A DNA stretch of 64,000 bases from Bradyrhizobium lablabi (GCF_900141755.1 NZ_LT670844.1:868001-932000); one strand, 5' to 3'. Positions 54,301-62,853 are shown, numbered from the stretch's first letter. The notes: generated by a model from the sequence alone, not told the origin. A program made the numbers and translations.

Positions 54301-54516
54301 GATCGCCCAGGCATCGAGCAACGCGATCGCCGGATCACTCGTCTCGCGGGTTCTCAGGCCGGCCAGACTGGACTGGGACAACTGACCCTTCATCATATCA
54401 AAGAAGGTCGCATAATTGCCGACGCGATAGGACAGCGTACTCAGCCCCGGACGATTGGTCATCGAAAGCGGGCTCGCGGATTGCTCCGCCGCGCAGGAGG
54501 AGCAGGGGGCGGTCAT
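51337..54516 (-). CDS. Putative baseplate assembly protein, second large copy (gpJ/Afp12-type)
   Basis: This 1059-residue baseplate protein is typical of contractile injection systems and far longer than phage gpJ (about 300). The N-terminal block TSDPAIALLDAWAIVADVLTF and YQERIANEGYLRTA is the conserved wedge motif of this family. The C-terminal third contains the gpJ-like core (FGDGVNGMCVPTG, YVTRTDDADK, SVQDYADFARTFGGV). It starts inside the stop of the 926-aa paralogue (ATGA at 54513-54516). The pair corresponds to Afp11/Afp12 in Serratia Afp and PVC particles. Confidence 0.88.
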   Translation of the reverse strand: MTAPCSSCAAEQSASPLSMTNRPGLSTLSYRVGNYATFFDMMKGQLSQSSLAGLRTRETSDPAIALLDAWAIVADVLTFYQERIANEGYLRTAVERRSVLELANLVGSSLRPGVSASVNIAYTLEQNSVATIPVGSRVQSLPAQDQLPQSFEISDDLPARGAWSNLAPRLTRPQILTPNTSTVYVAGLTANLKPNDPLLFVASPPALQRVAAVEVQTPQGRTKVDIQQTVPTPVAAPVAPAALTTSLVDLIKPLTKAPAGFPANAVELARNMSRTFDQHSAVVPAALRTLNPAMRAGFFTALKNEAVTPPVSSGVHAFRVKAAPFGHNAPLKPVTDEKGVVIDTEEWPLVGGTSIKIVLSAPSESWRDRDDPALAHIEALFSDYAHPLAFVQIEQGSEKASQSFLIDGQTPPAIGRWHVDASFAGSPKVITLNFTDLGWSCTITFERGNSLIEVSGGGDDIKVPVGRTATSSSSSTGRRLRISTANGIAIEHEAAIAPDPLNVVDLDSVYDQIVPQSWVVIDFANAPQPPRLITRVRDVQKVSVTNYGMSGRVTRLTLEDNWLAATDLMLSAVRPATILAQSELLDLAEEPIDSAIGGSEIELGDLYGDLPSGRWLIVGGERTDIPNTTGVNGAELVLLAAVEQKTQLADPPNVGKRQGERLHTFLELAAPLSYSYKRDTVTVYGNVVSATHGETRIEILGSGNGQPMQQFTLRQGPLTHVKAANPSGTQSTLEVRVNDIPWTEVAALTKEGPFDRCYVTRTDDADKTTIIFGDGVNGMCVPTGKENVKAIYRTGLGSAGNVPTGAISQLATRPFGVKAVQSPLPATGGVDRDGRDQGKANVSLLAATMDRLVSVQDYADFARTFGGVAKAIAALLSDGHRELVHVTVAPADPNQGNSDQYQNLQQALLDAGDPGLPVQVDACELVLLIIAANVGLTGDRQWAEVEADIRSALLGAFGYDRRDLGQDIALSEVIGAIQLVAGVAYVDVTTFDSISTSDTKFDDSLKAKLAAISSDAGPAPLIKVKGASIDPVELTVRSAQIAFLSADLPDTLILTRIAT

Positions 54517-57293
54517 TGCCCACCTCGCAACGTCAGCACCAGCCTGCCGTTCTCCGGATATGCCGGATCGTTGTCGAGCCTCGCGACTTCGAGCGGGCCG
54601 ATTGGCAGGACGCCCTTTTCAATCTCGCGATCCGGCCCCGCAAACCGGCGTTGCAGCCGGGTGACGGCGGCGCTCTCGACACCGGCAACGGACTGCGCGG
54701 CAGCGATCAGCTTGCTGACGTAGATGTTGTCGCCGAAGCTCAGATTGTCGGGATGAAACATGCCGCGCCGGCCGCCTGGCAACGCGCGATTGCTGAAATT
54801 ATCGAATAGCGCGGCTTCGACATGAGAACGGACGTACCCCTGCCGCACTTTCACGATGATCGCAATGTCCAGCGGCACATAGTTAGGCGGAACGACGATC
54901 ACATCGTGGCCGATGCGCCGATATCGAAGCAGATCGGTCTCGATCCGACGCAATAGCGCCGGATCTGCTTGCTCGGTCCCCAGCGGATCGATGGCCACAT
55001 GGGCTTCATAGCGGACGCCGGTCCATCGCAGCTCGGCCGCTGCCCGCTGCACCCTGGGATCGCGCTCAGCGATCGCAGCATAATCCTCGGCACTCACCGC
55101 ACGCATCAGTTCGCCCTGAAATGCCTTGGGCGCGACAAGCCTGATTTTGTCGATCGGCTCAGGATCGGTGCCCCCGACCGCAGCGAACGGATTGCGCACA
55201 CTCTGCACAGCATCGTTCGGCGCGCCTGGCGCAACGACGATCTGGTTGATGGTCTCCGCGCCCACGTTCCCCGATCCACCGATCCCGGTACGATACATCG
55301 CGGCGAATACCTCTCCCGCTTCCGGCGCCCGCCCCAACTGACCGTCGCCGAAACGCAAATGCGCGCGGCCGTCGTCGTCCATTTCGGCGACAAAATGAAA
55401 ATCCCCAGGACCGCTTGAAATGAGATCGCGCTGCGGACTCCATTTCCGCAAGAGCGGCTCTAATCCATCCACCAACACCTTGGTGACAGCACTCGTACCG
55501 CTTGAGGCAGCTTTCAGTTTGCCGATGATGTCTTTGCCGTTGGAAGGCAGATAGCTGCGAAGGACGCGCCAGGCGAAATCATCCGAGCTGGACAATTTGT
55601 TCGCAAACGACAGCGGGTCCTGAAGATCGGTAAATGTAAACAGCGGTTTCGATCCATCGAGCGTCGGGGGAATGCTGAATAGCTGGATTTGCGGCGCGGC
55701 GGATCGTGGATTCTGAACCAGCGCTCCGGCCGCAGCCCCTGTGCTCGTTGCCGGCTCGCAGAAAGTCAGCGGGCTCTGCTTGAGCACCGGGCGATACTTC
55801 TTCCCGGGAATCTGGTCCGGCAACACTTCGCATTGCGTCCAGTCGTTCGGGGCGGTCGTGTTCCAGCCGCCGTGATCCGCGAGAATGATGTTGCCCCGGG
55901 CGACGCTGATATCCTTGCCGTCCGCGTCACTTTCGACCCCCGGCAGATACAGTTCGAACGGCAGTGCGTCCTCCACTCCCCATTTGATTGTCAACACGGG
56001 CTGGTCGAACAGCGGATCGTAGTCGGGTTCTACGCCGGTGAGCCGCACCACGTGCCGACGCGCCGGATCCGCATCCGCCGGCAAAAGGGTGACAGGCCCG
56101 AGAACCTCCTCAAACAGGACAATGTCACCGGGCCGAAGCTGCAGTTTGCGATCTCTCGATGCCAAGGCGTCATGCACATCGGGAGGCGGCGGACTCTTCA
56201 CGGTCGCCGCGCGGCTGGCGGCAGATTTGGTCGGGCGTTTGCGTCGAGGGCGGCTCTCCTCGGGCTGGTCCACCGGGGGCGGCGCGCTTGGCGCAGGCAC
56301 CTGCCAGCCGTCAAACAGCGTTGCCGATGTCGCGCCTGCCTCCAGGCTGCAGCGGCGGTCGCCCCAGGTGTAGAAACTGATCCTGTTGTGGGCCTCATAC
56401 AGCTGGATCGGCCCGCGCGTGATCGGCTGGAATATGTCGGCTCGAGCACCCGCCCCGACCACGAGGCCAGAGCCCGTATCCGACGCGGTCTTCCCGGCGA
56501 GAAACTGGATTTTGCTTGGATCGTCGAACGTCGTGTCCTTCGAGTCGATGAAGATCCACGCCCGCGCGCTGCAGCCCTCATGCATCGCATAGTCGATCAG
56601 GCGCACGTGCCGGCGCACCGAAATCCGCTGCCGCGCCGTATTGAGATAGGCTTCGGTCGCAACCGCGTCCTGATAGTAGCTGAGGTAGTCACCGGCATAG
56701 GCCAGGATCTCGACCAGCGCGATGCCGATGTCCGGGACATGCCGTTCCTGCCAATCCGGCATCGTCACGGCGAGCCGATCCAGAATCAGTTGCCGGAAGG
56801 ATTCATAGTCCTTCGCCAGGTAATTGATTTCCGGCGCCGGCAACTCGGGCGGGGAGTAGCGGCCTGTTGGTTTGCAATCGAACTCAACCGCGCTACCGAT
56901 GTTGAAACTGAAGTCGGCCTGAGCGTGGCGCGGATCGAATCCGGCCAGTGGCCGGTCGGTCGGCTGGTCGTTCTCATCCAATTCGACCAGGGATAGCGTG
57001 TATGTCGCGAGGTCACCCGGTCGGTCAATCGCCACCTCCAGGCAATTGTCGTTCTCGGAATAGTCGAGATCGCGGAGTTGAACGCTTACCACCCTGATGT
57101 CGTGGATATGAGCGCCACCGGTAATCCTGATATTGCGGGTCGAGATTGCGTTCGGCACCTTGCCAATGAAAAACACGGTCAGCGTCAACCGGTCATCGCT
57201 TACTTCGATACAGTCTATTCCGTACAGGTTGCTGGCACGGAGCTTGCGGCGCCTTTGCGGGTCTCGAGAGATTTCCGACGGAGCCGATGTCAT
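54513..57293 (-). CDS. Putative baseplate assembly protein, first large copy (gpJ/Afp11-type)
   Basis: The 926-residue protein has LYGIDCIEVSDDRLTLTVFF at the start, and the wedge block DIGIALVEILAYAGDYLSYY followed by QDAVATEAYLNTARQR (about residues 185-222). A gpJ-like C-terminus has FGDGQLGRAPEAGE and VSAEDYAAIAERDPRVQRA. Residues ~345-380 form a Pro/Arg-rich linker. It forms part of the baseplate wedge with its 1059-aa neighbour. The start at 57293 overlaps nothing but lies only 3 bp from the gp25 stop. Confidence 0.88.
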   Translation of the reverse strand: MTSAPSEISRDPQRRRKLRASNLYGIDCIEVSDDRLTLTVFFIGKVPNAISTRNIRITGGAHIHDIRVVSVQLRDLDYSENDNCLEVAIDRPGDLATYTLSLVELDENDQPTDRPLAGFDPRHAQADFSFNIGSAVEFDCKPTGRYSPPELPAPEINYLAKDYESFRQLILDRLAVTMPDWQERHVPDIGIALVEILAYAGDYLSYYQDAVATEAYLNTARQRISVRRHVRLIDYAMHEGCSARAWIFIDSKDTTFDDPSKIQFLAGKTASDTGSGLVVGAGARADIFQPITRGPIQLYEAHNRISFYTWGDRRCSLEAGATSATLFDGWQVPAPSAPPPVDQPEESRPRRKRPTKSAASRAATVKSPPPPDVHDALASRDRKLQLRPGDIVLFEEVLGPVTLLPADADPARRHVVRLTGVEPDYDPLFDQPVLTIKWGVEDALPFELYLPGVESDADGKDISVARGNIILADHGGWNTTAPNDWTQCEVLPDQIPGKKYRPVLKQSPLTFCEPATSTGAAAGALVQNPRSAAPQIQLFSIPPTLDGSKPLFTFTDLQDPLSFANKLSSSDDFAWRVLRSYLPSNGKDIIGKLKAASSGTSAVTKVLVDGLEPLLRKWSPQRDLISSGPGDFHFVAEMDDDGRAHLRFGDGQLGRAPEAGEVFAAMYRTGIGGSGNVGAETINQIVVAPGAPNDAVQSVRNPFAAVGGTDPEPIDKIRLVAPKAFQGELMRAVSAEDYAAIAERDPRVQRAAAELRWTGVRYEAHVAIDPLGTEQADPALLRRIETDLLRYRRIGHDVIVVPPNYVPLDIAIIVKVRQGYVRSHVEAALFDNFSNRALPGGRRGMFHPDNLSFGDNIYVSKLIAAAQSVAGVESAAVTRLQRRFAGPDREIEKGVLPIGPLEVARLDNDPAYPENGRLVLTLRGGQ

Positions 57294-57296
57294 GAT

Positions 57297-57653
57297 CTAC
57301 ACTGTTCCTGTGATTTGCACGGTCTGGGTCTTGCCGGTCTGGCGCCTGACGTATTGAAGGTCGATGGTAAGCGTCGAATCCACAGCGGTGACCTGCAGGT
57401 TCTGCAGCTCGACCAGATCTCCGAGCCAGCGCTGGATCGCTGCCCGCAAGGTGAACTGCAGCGCGGCGGCAATCTCGGGACTGTTCGGAGCAAACAGCAT
57501 CTGCAGCAATCCGCTGCCGAAGTCGGGACGGTTCACCCGCTCGCCCGGATTGGTGAATAACAGCTGCTCGATCATCTCGCGTATGTGCGTGTCATCGTCG
57601 GCCGACGCGGTGCGCCCACGGGTGTCGAAGCGAAGCGGGAAATTGATGTTCAT
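57297..57653 (-). CDS. GPW/gp25-family baseplate protein
   Basis: The 118-residue protein resembles T4 gp25/phage P2 gpW, which connects the baseplate to the sheath (Afp9 in eCIS). Key elements are the opening NINFPLRFDTRGRTA, HIREMIEQLLFTNPGERVNRPDFG (seen here as IEQLLFTNPGERVNRPDFG), and ALQFTLRAAIQRWLG. It lies between the PAAR-like and gpJ-like genes, an order seen in many injection-system clusters. Confidence 0.93.
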   Translation of the reverse strand: MNINFPLRFDTRGRTASADDDTHIREMIEQLLFTNPGERVNRPDFGSGLLQMLFAPNSPEIAAALQFTLRAAIQRWLGDLVELQNLQVTAVDSTLTIDLQYVRRQTGKTQTVQITGTV

Positions 57654-57657
57654 GTCA

Positions 57658-57981
57658 TCACATCCCGAACACGCAGGTTTGCGTTACCGTTATCAGCAGC
57701 GGCGTCCCGCTCGGCGCGCACAACGCCTGACTGTCCTGCAACAGCACCGGACTGCCGTACGACAGAACGCGCGTTGCCGCGGTTAGCCACATTGCCGTCA
57801 AGCAGGGTCCGTTTGCCGCGATCGGTGGCGGCAGCGTGCAGCCGACCACGCCATACGGGACGGGCATGATCGTAATCGGCTGGCCCATCACCGCGACGTT
57901 CGGAACAGTCACCATCGGCGTCGCAATCCCGCCATGGCTGCAGTTCACCGTCGCGTTAAGATGAAGCAAGAATCCCGGCAC
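57658..57981 (-). CDS. PAAR-like spike-tip protein
   Basis: The 107-residue protein consists of short beta repeats with Cys at NATVNCSHGG, GCTLPP, PCLTAMW, LCAPSG and QTCVFGM. The same layout, opening MPGFLLHLNATV and with the LLQDSQALC segment, is found in PAAR-like caps of injection systems (Afp10 position). It would sit on the gpV-like spike and sharpen it. The identity rests on size, Cys/His pattern and location, because the classic PAAR repeats are not clear. Confidence 0.75.
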   Translation of the reverse strand: MPGFLLHLNATVNCSHGGIATPMVTVPNVAVMGQPITIMPVPYGVVGCTLPPPIAANGPCLTAMWLTAATRVLSYGSPVLLQDSQALCAPSGTPLLITVTQTCVFGM

Positions 57982-57994
57982 GACACATCTCCCT

Positions 57995-58540
57995 TTACGC
58001 TGGGGTTACGACAAGAGCCCCCAGATTGACGTTGACCGTTCCCCCGGTGACGGTGATCATTCCTCCCTTGCCGTCGCTGATGATGATGCCGGTTTGTGAG
58101 ATCGTGATACTCGGCATCGTTTGCACCGGCAGGCCGCAGGACAGGATGATTCCGGTGACCGGGTCGCCGCTCATCAAAATGGTGTTCTGGCCGACGGTCT
58201 GCAGAACGATGTTGGGCATGGCAGGATCGCCCATCAAAGCCGGAATCGGCACCTCCGCCGGCGATCCCCAGAAGCAGCCGGCCCAGATCGGATAATCGGG
58301 ATCGCCGTGCTCGAATTCCATCCAGACACTGGCTTCGAGTGGCGGGATCACGAAGATGCCGCTCTGCAATCCGGGATTTCCTGAAATAGGAACGCATGGT
58401 GTTGCCCATGTCGTTGGGACTACCCCCAAAACGTCCGGCACGATGGCCTGGATGCGACCCTTGAGTTCGGGATCGAGGTTGTTGAAGACCGTACCGCGAT
58501 ATTTCCCGTAAAATTGCTTTTTGTTTGCCTTGCCGGTCAC
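57995..58540 (-). CDS. gpV-like baseplate spike protein
   Basis: The 181-residue protein has the phage baseplate assembly protein V opening (YRGTVFNNLDPELKGRIQAI, an OB-fold), WMEFEHGDPDYPIWAGCFWG, and a beta-repeat tail (ITISQTGIIISDGKGG) suited to a trimeric needle. It starts with GTG at 58540, overlapping the TGA of the gpD-like gene. In Afp8/VgrG the gpD- and gpV-like parts are one chain; here they are separate coupled genes. Confidence 0.9.
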   Translation of the reverse strand: MTGKANKKQFYGKYRGTVFNNLDPELKGRIQAIVPDVLGVVPTTWATPCVPISGNPGLQSGIFVIPPLEASVWMEFEHGDPDYPIWAGCFWGSPAEVPIPALMGDPAMPNIVLQTVGQNTILMSGDPVTGIILSCGLPVQTMPSITISQTGIIISDGKGGMITVTGGTVNVNLGALVVTPA

Positions 58541-59691
58541 GGGATCACCCTCGAGGTCAGCGAAATCAGACCCTCCCGCGCCAGGGAAAAATTCTGTTTG
58601 TATTCTCCCCGCTTGATGTTGTGGGTAACGCTGGTCACGTAATAGAGGCCGTCATAGGAGGTCCCGGCCCCTCTGACGCCGACCAGCTGCCGCGCCTTGA
58701 GCGGGCGTCCATACCGCAACACATCCAGCGTTCCGGAGCCGGTGATGGCATCGGGCTTGGACGATTTGGCGAGACCGAGCAAAGCGACGCGGATCGGATC
58801 GAGGTTTGCCACGTCCTCGAGCGGAGCCGAGCGCATGCCGACCGCCGGCCTGACGGCGAGCGGTGGACGCAGCAGGCTGACGTCCGGGATCGGAATGGTG
58901 ATCGGAATCTTCTGGGTAATCGGATCGAGAATCGTAATCGTCAGTTGCTTGCGCGCCATGCCGTCATAGGTGAAGTTGAGCGTTTCGACATTGGTCTCGG
59001 CATCCATGTCGACGTTTAGGGCCGGCTGCGGAACGCCGATCCTGATCTCGGGTCCAAAATACGCGACGTTTGTGCCGGGCACCGGACCCGGATCGATATA
59101 GAAGACATATCCCACGTCTGCGGCCGCCTGGTTGATCCAGGCGAGATCGCTGTCGGCAGGTGTTCGGCTGAACCAGCGTTCGGTGATGACGGGAACGTCG
59201 ACCTGCAGCGGAGGCACGACGGCCGGAATCAATCCGAAGGTCACGTATTTGAGCAGCAGGACTTCGATGATCGCTGCGATCGGCAAGCTTGGAAACGGCA
59301 TCGGCAATTCCAGCAGCGCCCCCAGCACACCGCCATTGCCGAGCTCCATCATCACGCTGATGTCCTGTCCCGTCACCGAGAGCGTGGACTGCCCAGGCTC
59401 GTTGCTCGGCGTGACCGTGTGCTGGGTGATGATGCCGTCCATCAGCACCGTCGGCAGGCTGTTGGTCGTCACCATCAGGATGACGCGAATGCCGGGATCG
59501 AATACGCCGACTGGCAGCATCTGGGTGTTGAGCGGCGACTTCTTGCTCATCGCAAATGTCAGCTGGAAGCCGCTCGCCTGGCCGGCACTCGTCGTCACCT
59601 GAACCCCGGTCAACGCATCGATGACCGGTTGCGGCGCCGGAACGGGCACCGTCGGGCCGATCAAAAGCGTGAGGTAAAATCCTCTAAGCAT
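58537..59691 (-). CDS. gpD/Pvc8-like hub protein
   Basis: The 384-residue protein corresponds to the phage late-control D/VgrG N-terminal hub domain, which makes the trimeric hub at the tube end. Features are VQVTTSAGQASGFQLTFAMS, SVTGQDISVMMEL, a WFSRTPADSDLAWINQAAAD-type block (in DSDLAWINQAAADVGYVFY), and the C-terminal YDGLYYVTSVTHNIKRGEY. The start lies within the end of the LysM gene (8-bp overlap), and its stop overlaps the gpV-like start. Confidence 0.88.
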   Translation of the reverse strand: MLRGFYLTLLIGPTVPVPAPQPVIDALTGVQVTTSAGQASGFQLTFAMSKKSPLNTQMLPVGVFDPGIRVILMVTTNSLPTVLMDGIITQHTVTPSNEPGQSTLSVTGQDISVMMELGNGGVLGALLELPMPFPSLPIAAIIEVLLLKYVTFGLIPAVVPPLQVDVPVITERWFSRTPADSDLAWINQAAADVGYVFYIDPGPVPGTNVAYFGPEIRIGVPQPALNVDMDAETNVETLNFTYDGMARKQLTITILDPITQKIPITIPIPDVSLLRPPLAVRPAVGMRSAPLEDVANLDPIRVALLGLAKSSKPDAITGSGTLDVLRYGRPLKARQLVGVRGAGTSYDGLYYVTSVTHNIKRGEYKQNFSLAREGLISLTSRVIP

Positions 59692-60046
59692 AGGTTTGTG
59701 CCGGTACGCCTTGTGGCAGGGTAATGCGAAGTTGCCGTCCGATGGTCTCGGTCAATTCTTGCGGACGCATGACGTTGTTGGCGTCGCACAGCCGCCAGAA
59801 TGCTTCCGCATCGCCGAGAAATTGCGCGGCGATGTTGTCCGGCCGCTCGCCCTGGATCACTGTGTGCAATTGGAGCAGCGCGAACTGACCGGCTGACGGC
59901 AGGAAACGGCGCGTCAGGTAGATAACGGTTTTGCCGTCCGCCGTGTTGAGTGTTGCGGTAGCCAGTCCAAAATAGCGACTGGTCGGCGCAAACAACGTCG
60001 CCTGTGCACTCGTCGGCGACGTCGCGGCCTGTGCTGCGGCGTTCAT
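59684..60046 (-). CDS. LysM-domain hub-associated protein
   Basis: The 120-residue protein has a LysM-like C-terminal half: HTVIQGERPDNIAAQF, FWRLCDANN and a terminal RQLRITLP strand. In Afp7/Pvc7 a LysM domain is fused behind the tube-initiator domain; here it is a separate gene whose ATG-to-stop overlap (60043-60046) with the tube-initiator gene keeps the two coupled. The protein may link hub and tube in the particle. Confidence 0.8.
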   Translation of the reverse strand: MNAAAQAATSPTSAQATLFAPTSRYFGLATATLNTADGKTVIYLTRRFLPSAGQFALLQLHTVIQGERPDNIAAQFLGDAEAFWRLCDANNVMRPQELTETIGRQLRITLPQGVPAQTYA

Positions 60047-60696
60047 GGGATTCCCCTCAAGCCAAGCGCGGCGAGCGAGCCTTGCGCGCCAGTGCGCGCG
60101 AGCTGCTCCTTCTGCTGCAGATAGGCCATGAACAGGTTTCCTCCCTTATGGGCAAAGCCGAGGTCGTTGACCGTGAGCACCCGCATGCCGAGGCTGACCT
60201 TGGCGCGGATCGGATTGAGGTTGGGATCGAAGGCTTCCTCGGTGATGCTGAATTCGGTCAGCCGCATCGGAAGCACGCGCACCTGGCTCCAGACGAACAG
60301 CGACAGCGGCGCTTCCATCGGCGCGATCTCGAGCACGCCGCTGTTCGACTGGCTGTTATTGTCGCGAAGCTGCGCGCTGGTCGGATAGACCATCACTTCA
60401 AGGGCGGCGAGCTGCGGATAGATTCCGAGCTGCGCAACGGTAGCGTCGTTAAGCTCCATCTGGTCGGTGGCATCGATCTCGGCCTCGAGCTTGATGGTTT
60501 CGAGCGGCGGTGATTTCAACCGCAGCGCTTCCAGCCGGTCGCCCGGCTCCGGCCCAATGCCCTGGACCTGCAAGGTGCGGCTCAGCGTGTCCGGATTATA
60601 TTGCAGCACCACGATCTGCACCGGCACGCCGCTGTCCGGATCGAGCAACACGATGCCACCCTTGAGCAGTTTCGGTGAGCCGGGGAAGGAGGTCAT
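60043..60696 (-). CDS. CIS tube-initiator/adaptor protein (Afp7/Pvc7 N-domain-like)
   Basis: The 217-residue protein resembles the contractile-injection-system tube protein N-terminal domain. Marks are GGIVLLDPDSGVPVQIVVLQ, YNPDTLSRTLQVQG, PPLETIKLEAEIDATDQME and FVWSQVRVLPMRLTEFSITE. It would connect the hub with the inner tube. The LysM domain expected behind it in Afp7 is supplied by the overlapping next gene. It starts 60 bp after the DUF4157 gene. Confidence 0.85.
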   Translation of the reverse strand: MTSFPGSPKLLKGGIVLLDPDSGVPVQIVVLQYNPDTLSRTLQVQGIGPEPGDRLEALRLKSPPLETIKLEAEIDATDQMELNDATVAQLGIYPQLAALEVMVYPTSAQLRDNNSQSNSGVLEIAPMEAPLSLFVWSQVRVLPMRLTEFSITEEAFDPNLNPIRAKVSLGMRVLTVNDLGFAHKGGNLFMAYLQQKEQLARTGAQGSLAALGLRGIP

Positions 60697-60756
60697 ATGT
60701 GTCCAATATCTGTCTGAATGTCTTCACACGTACATGCTTCAACTGCCCTCTCGGAG

Positions 60757-62853
60757 TTACAGCCCTATTCCACCGAGAAGGCCTCCTGCTGCGATTTGCA
60801 AGCGGCATGCGCCGGATGCCTTGCTTTGAGGCGCGGGAAAGCGTTTTGCTTCAATATTGCCACCCGACTTCGCTGCATCCGTAAGAGCGTCGAGAAATGT
60901 TCCGGCGATTTCCAGCGAAGTGGGGATCACATGATCCGCAGCGCTCTTTGCAACTGAAAATGTCACGTGTTTATCCTTGACCCGTGAGGCGAGATAGTTG
61001 CACGCGAATACTTGAATTTTAGGCGCCAAGTTGGACACCAATTCATCTCGATTCGTGAGCGTGCTCGACCCCGGATCCAACTTTCCACCGTACATTGAAA
61101 GGAACGTGGCAGCGCGCCCCTTCCAAGCCGAGCCCGGCGCCGCAGGCGAGAGGTACTCCTGCAAAGCGTCAGACAATCCTTTGTCACTCGGAATGGCCGG
61201 CGCAGTAACCGAATCCTTGCTGCTTGTTGCCACAACAAAGCCCGCCACATCGCCTTCCAGATTGACGGTGCCGCCATAGTCGGATGGGGCTGCAAAGGCT
61301 TCTTTGATATTCGTCGAAGGAGCGCTTGCTCGCAAGATTGCGACCTTCGCGGCGCCTCCGCCTAAATCGCCGAGCCAAGTAACCAGCTCTGTTCCCGTAC
61401 CGCCCATGTCAACATCCGTTACGACGTAGGGGTACGATATGCGGCTCGCTAATTGGGGATCGTAGCGAGCATCTAACGCGATCAGCAAATGACCAAAATC
61501 AACATGCCGAGTAGGTTCTATAACATCTTGACTCATTTTCAGTGCGTCAGACAGTCCACAATCAAGGAGCGGCCGTACATCACGCGGGATACTGTCTTCA
61601 GGCTTCAAAGAAGGCCTTGTAAAGCGCTGGAAGCCTTCGTTACGCGTTACGCTTTGTTCACCCTTGCCGGTAGGCGTTCCGGCATAGTCAAGGCTCCACG
61701 TTGTGCCGTAATAGATGCCGCGCAGCGCATGTATCTGGTCTTTTGCAGAGGAAATCCCAGCCTTCGAAAGGCGCACTTCAGCGGCACGCACCAAGTCTAT
61801 AAGTTGTTGGAAGGTAGTTGCCGGGGTAAAGGGAGCGCTACAGGGGGTGGCTTCCTGATTTTTCGGCGAAGACTCCGGCTGCTTCGGCGCAAGCTTGCCA
61901 TCTGGTGACTTGTTGCAATCAGGCACAAACCCCGACGGGCAATCCGCGGTAACGTCGGGACCTTCGTATCCGGTGTCACGCCTGCACTGCTGATTAAGCG
62001 CAAGTATTTCGTCGCAAGTGGGAATCCCACTCCGGTCACCGCCCGGGCAACCACCCGAATCCTTGATGCATTTCTTTTGCTTCTCCGTTGAGCTTGGTGC
62101 GCCGGCGTCTAAATCATCTGAGGCTTGCCGCTGAAGCTGCAGGTCCGGTATCCGCGAGACGTCACCACGCGTCGATGTTTCGTTGGTTTCGGACACTTGG
62201 TTGGTAACCTGGGCATGGGTTGTTGGCAGATTGGGAGATTTGTCACTTTTCTCGGCAACAAGTCCGTCACCCGAGCTCTGCTGAACAACGTGCACAAGCT
62301 CATGTGCCAGCAATCGCCGGCCGGCGTCGGAGTGCGGCGCGAAGCGGCCGTTGCCGAACACGATGTTATTTCCGACAGTGTAGGCATCAGCCCGGACCTC
62401 TCCCGCCGACTGTTCGGCCGCGGGCCCAGTGTGCACGCGCACGTGCGAAAAGTCGTAGGCGAACCTTCGTTCCATCTTCTCTCGTAATTCCGGTTGCAGC
62501 GCCATGCCCGAACCGGCCAATACGGAATCCACACTGGGAGGCGCAAAATCGCTGTCGCGGTTGGGATACGCCGCAGAGCGCTGGATGCCCGCGGACACGG
62601 AACCGGTCGGACCGGGTGACATCCCAGCCATCACCTGATCCGCGATCCGGTCTGCTTCCAATTCCAATGGACCGTTGCTCGCTCCTATGGTCAGCTTGGG
62701 TTGAAACCTCGTTTTTGTCTTTTTGCATTCCTCGCACGTTGCACCCGCCATCGTATGATTGCCACAGGCGCATTTGCGCAGCAGGATCGCGCCGCCCGGC
62801 GCGGCCAGGACCGTGCTTTGCTTTCGTGCCGTCGCCAGCGCACGCTCGCTCAT
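60757..62853 (-). CDS. DUF4157 (eCIS-core) protein with unassigned C-terminal region, candidate cargo
   Basis: In this 698-residue protein the N-terminal third is the eCIS core domain: a Zn-ribbon (C28, C30, C40, C43), LELEADRIADQVM, MERRFAYDFSHVRVHTG, and the HExxH metalloprotease-like motif HELVHVVQQ (184-192). A Pro/Ser/Gly linker follows to about residue 340. The last ~350 residues, with RHVDFGHLLIALDARYD, ELVTWLGDLGGGA and TVNLEGDVAGFVVAT, are unfamiliar to me. This domain pattern is known for eCIS-loaded effectors, whose core marks them for packing. Local G+C falls to 26/60 at 61501-61560 against 44/60 at 60061-60120. The start overlaps the stop of the 86-aa gene. Confidence 0.88.
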   Translation of the reverse strand: MSERALATARKQSTVLAAPGGAILLRKCACGNHTMAGATCEECKKTKTRFQPKLTIGASNGPLELEADRIADQVMAGMSPGPTGSVSAGIQRSAAYPNRDSDFAPPSVDSVLAGSGMALQPELREKMERRFAYDFSHVRVHTGPAAEQSAGEVRADAYTVGNNIVFGNGRFAPHSDAGRRLLAHELVHVVQQSSGDGLVAEKSDKSPNLPTTHAQVTNQVSETNETSTRGDVSRIPDLQLQRQASDDLDAGAPSSTEKQKKCIKDSGGCPGGDRSGIPTCDEILALNQQCRRDTGYEGPDVTADCPSGFVPDCNKSPDGKLAPKQPESSPKNQEATPCSAPFTPATTFQQLIDLVRAAEVRLSKAGISSAKDQIHALRGIYYGTTWSLDYAGTPTGKGEQSVTRNEGFQRFTRPSLKPEDSIPRDVRPLLDCGLSDALKMSQDVIEPTRHVDFGHLLIALDARYDPQLASRISYPYVVTDVDMGGTGTELVTWLGDLGGGAAKVAILRASAPSTNIKEAFAAPSDYGGTVNLEGDVAGFVVATSSKDSVTAPAIPSDKGLSDALQEYLSPAAPGSAWKGRAATFLSMYGGKLDPGSSTLTNRDELVSNLAPKIQVFACNYLASRVKDKHVTFSVAKSAADHVIPTSLEIAGTFLDALTDAAKSGGNIEAKRFPAPQSKASGACRLQIAAGGLLGGIGL

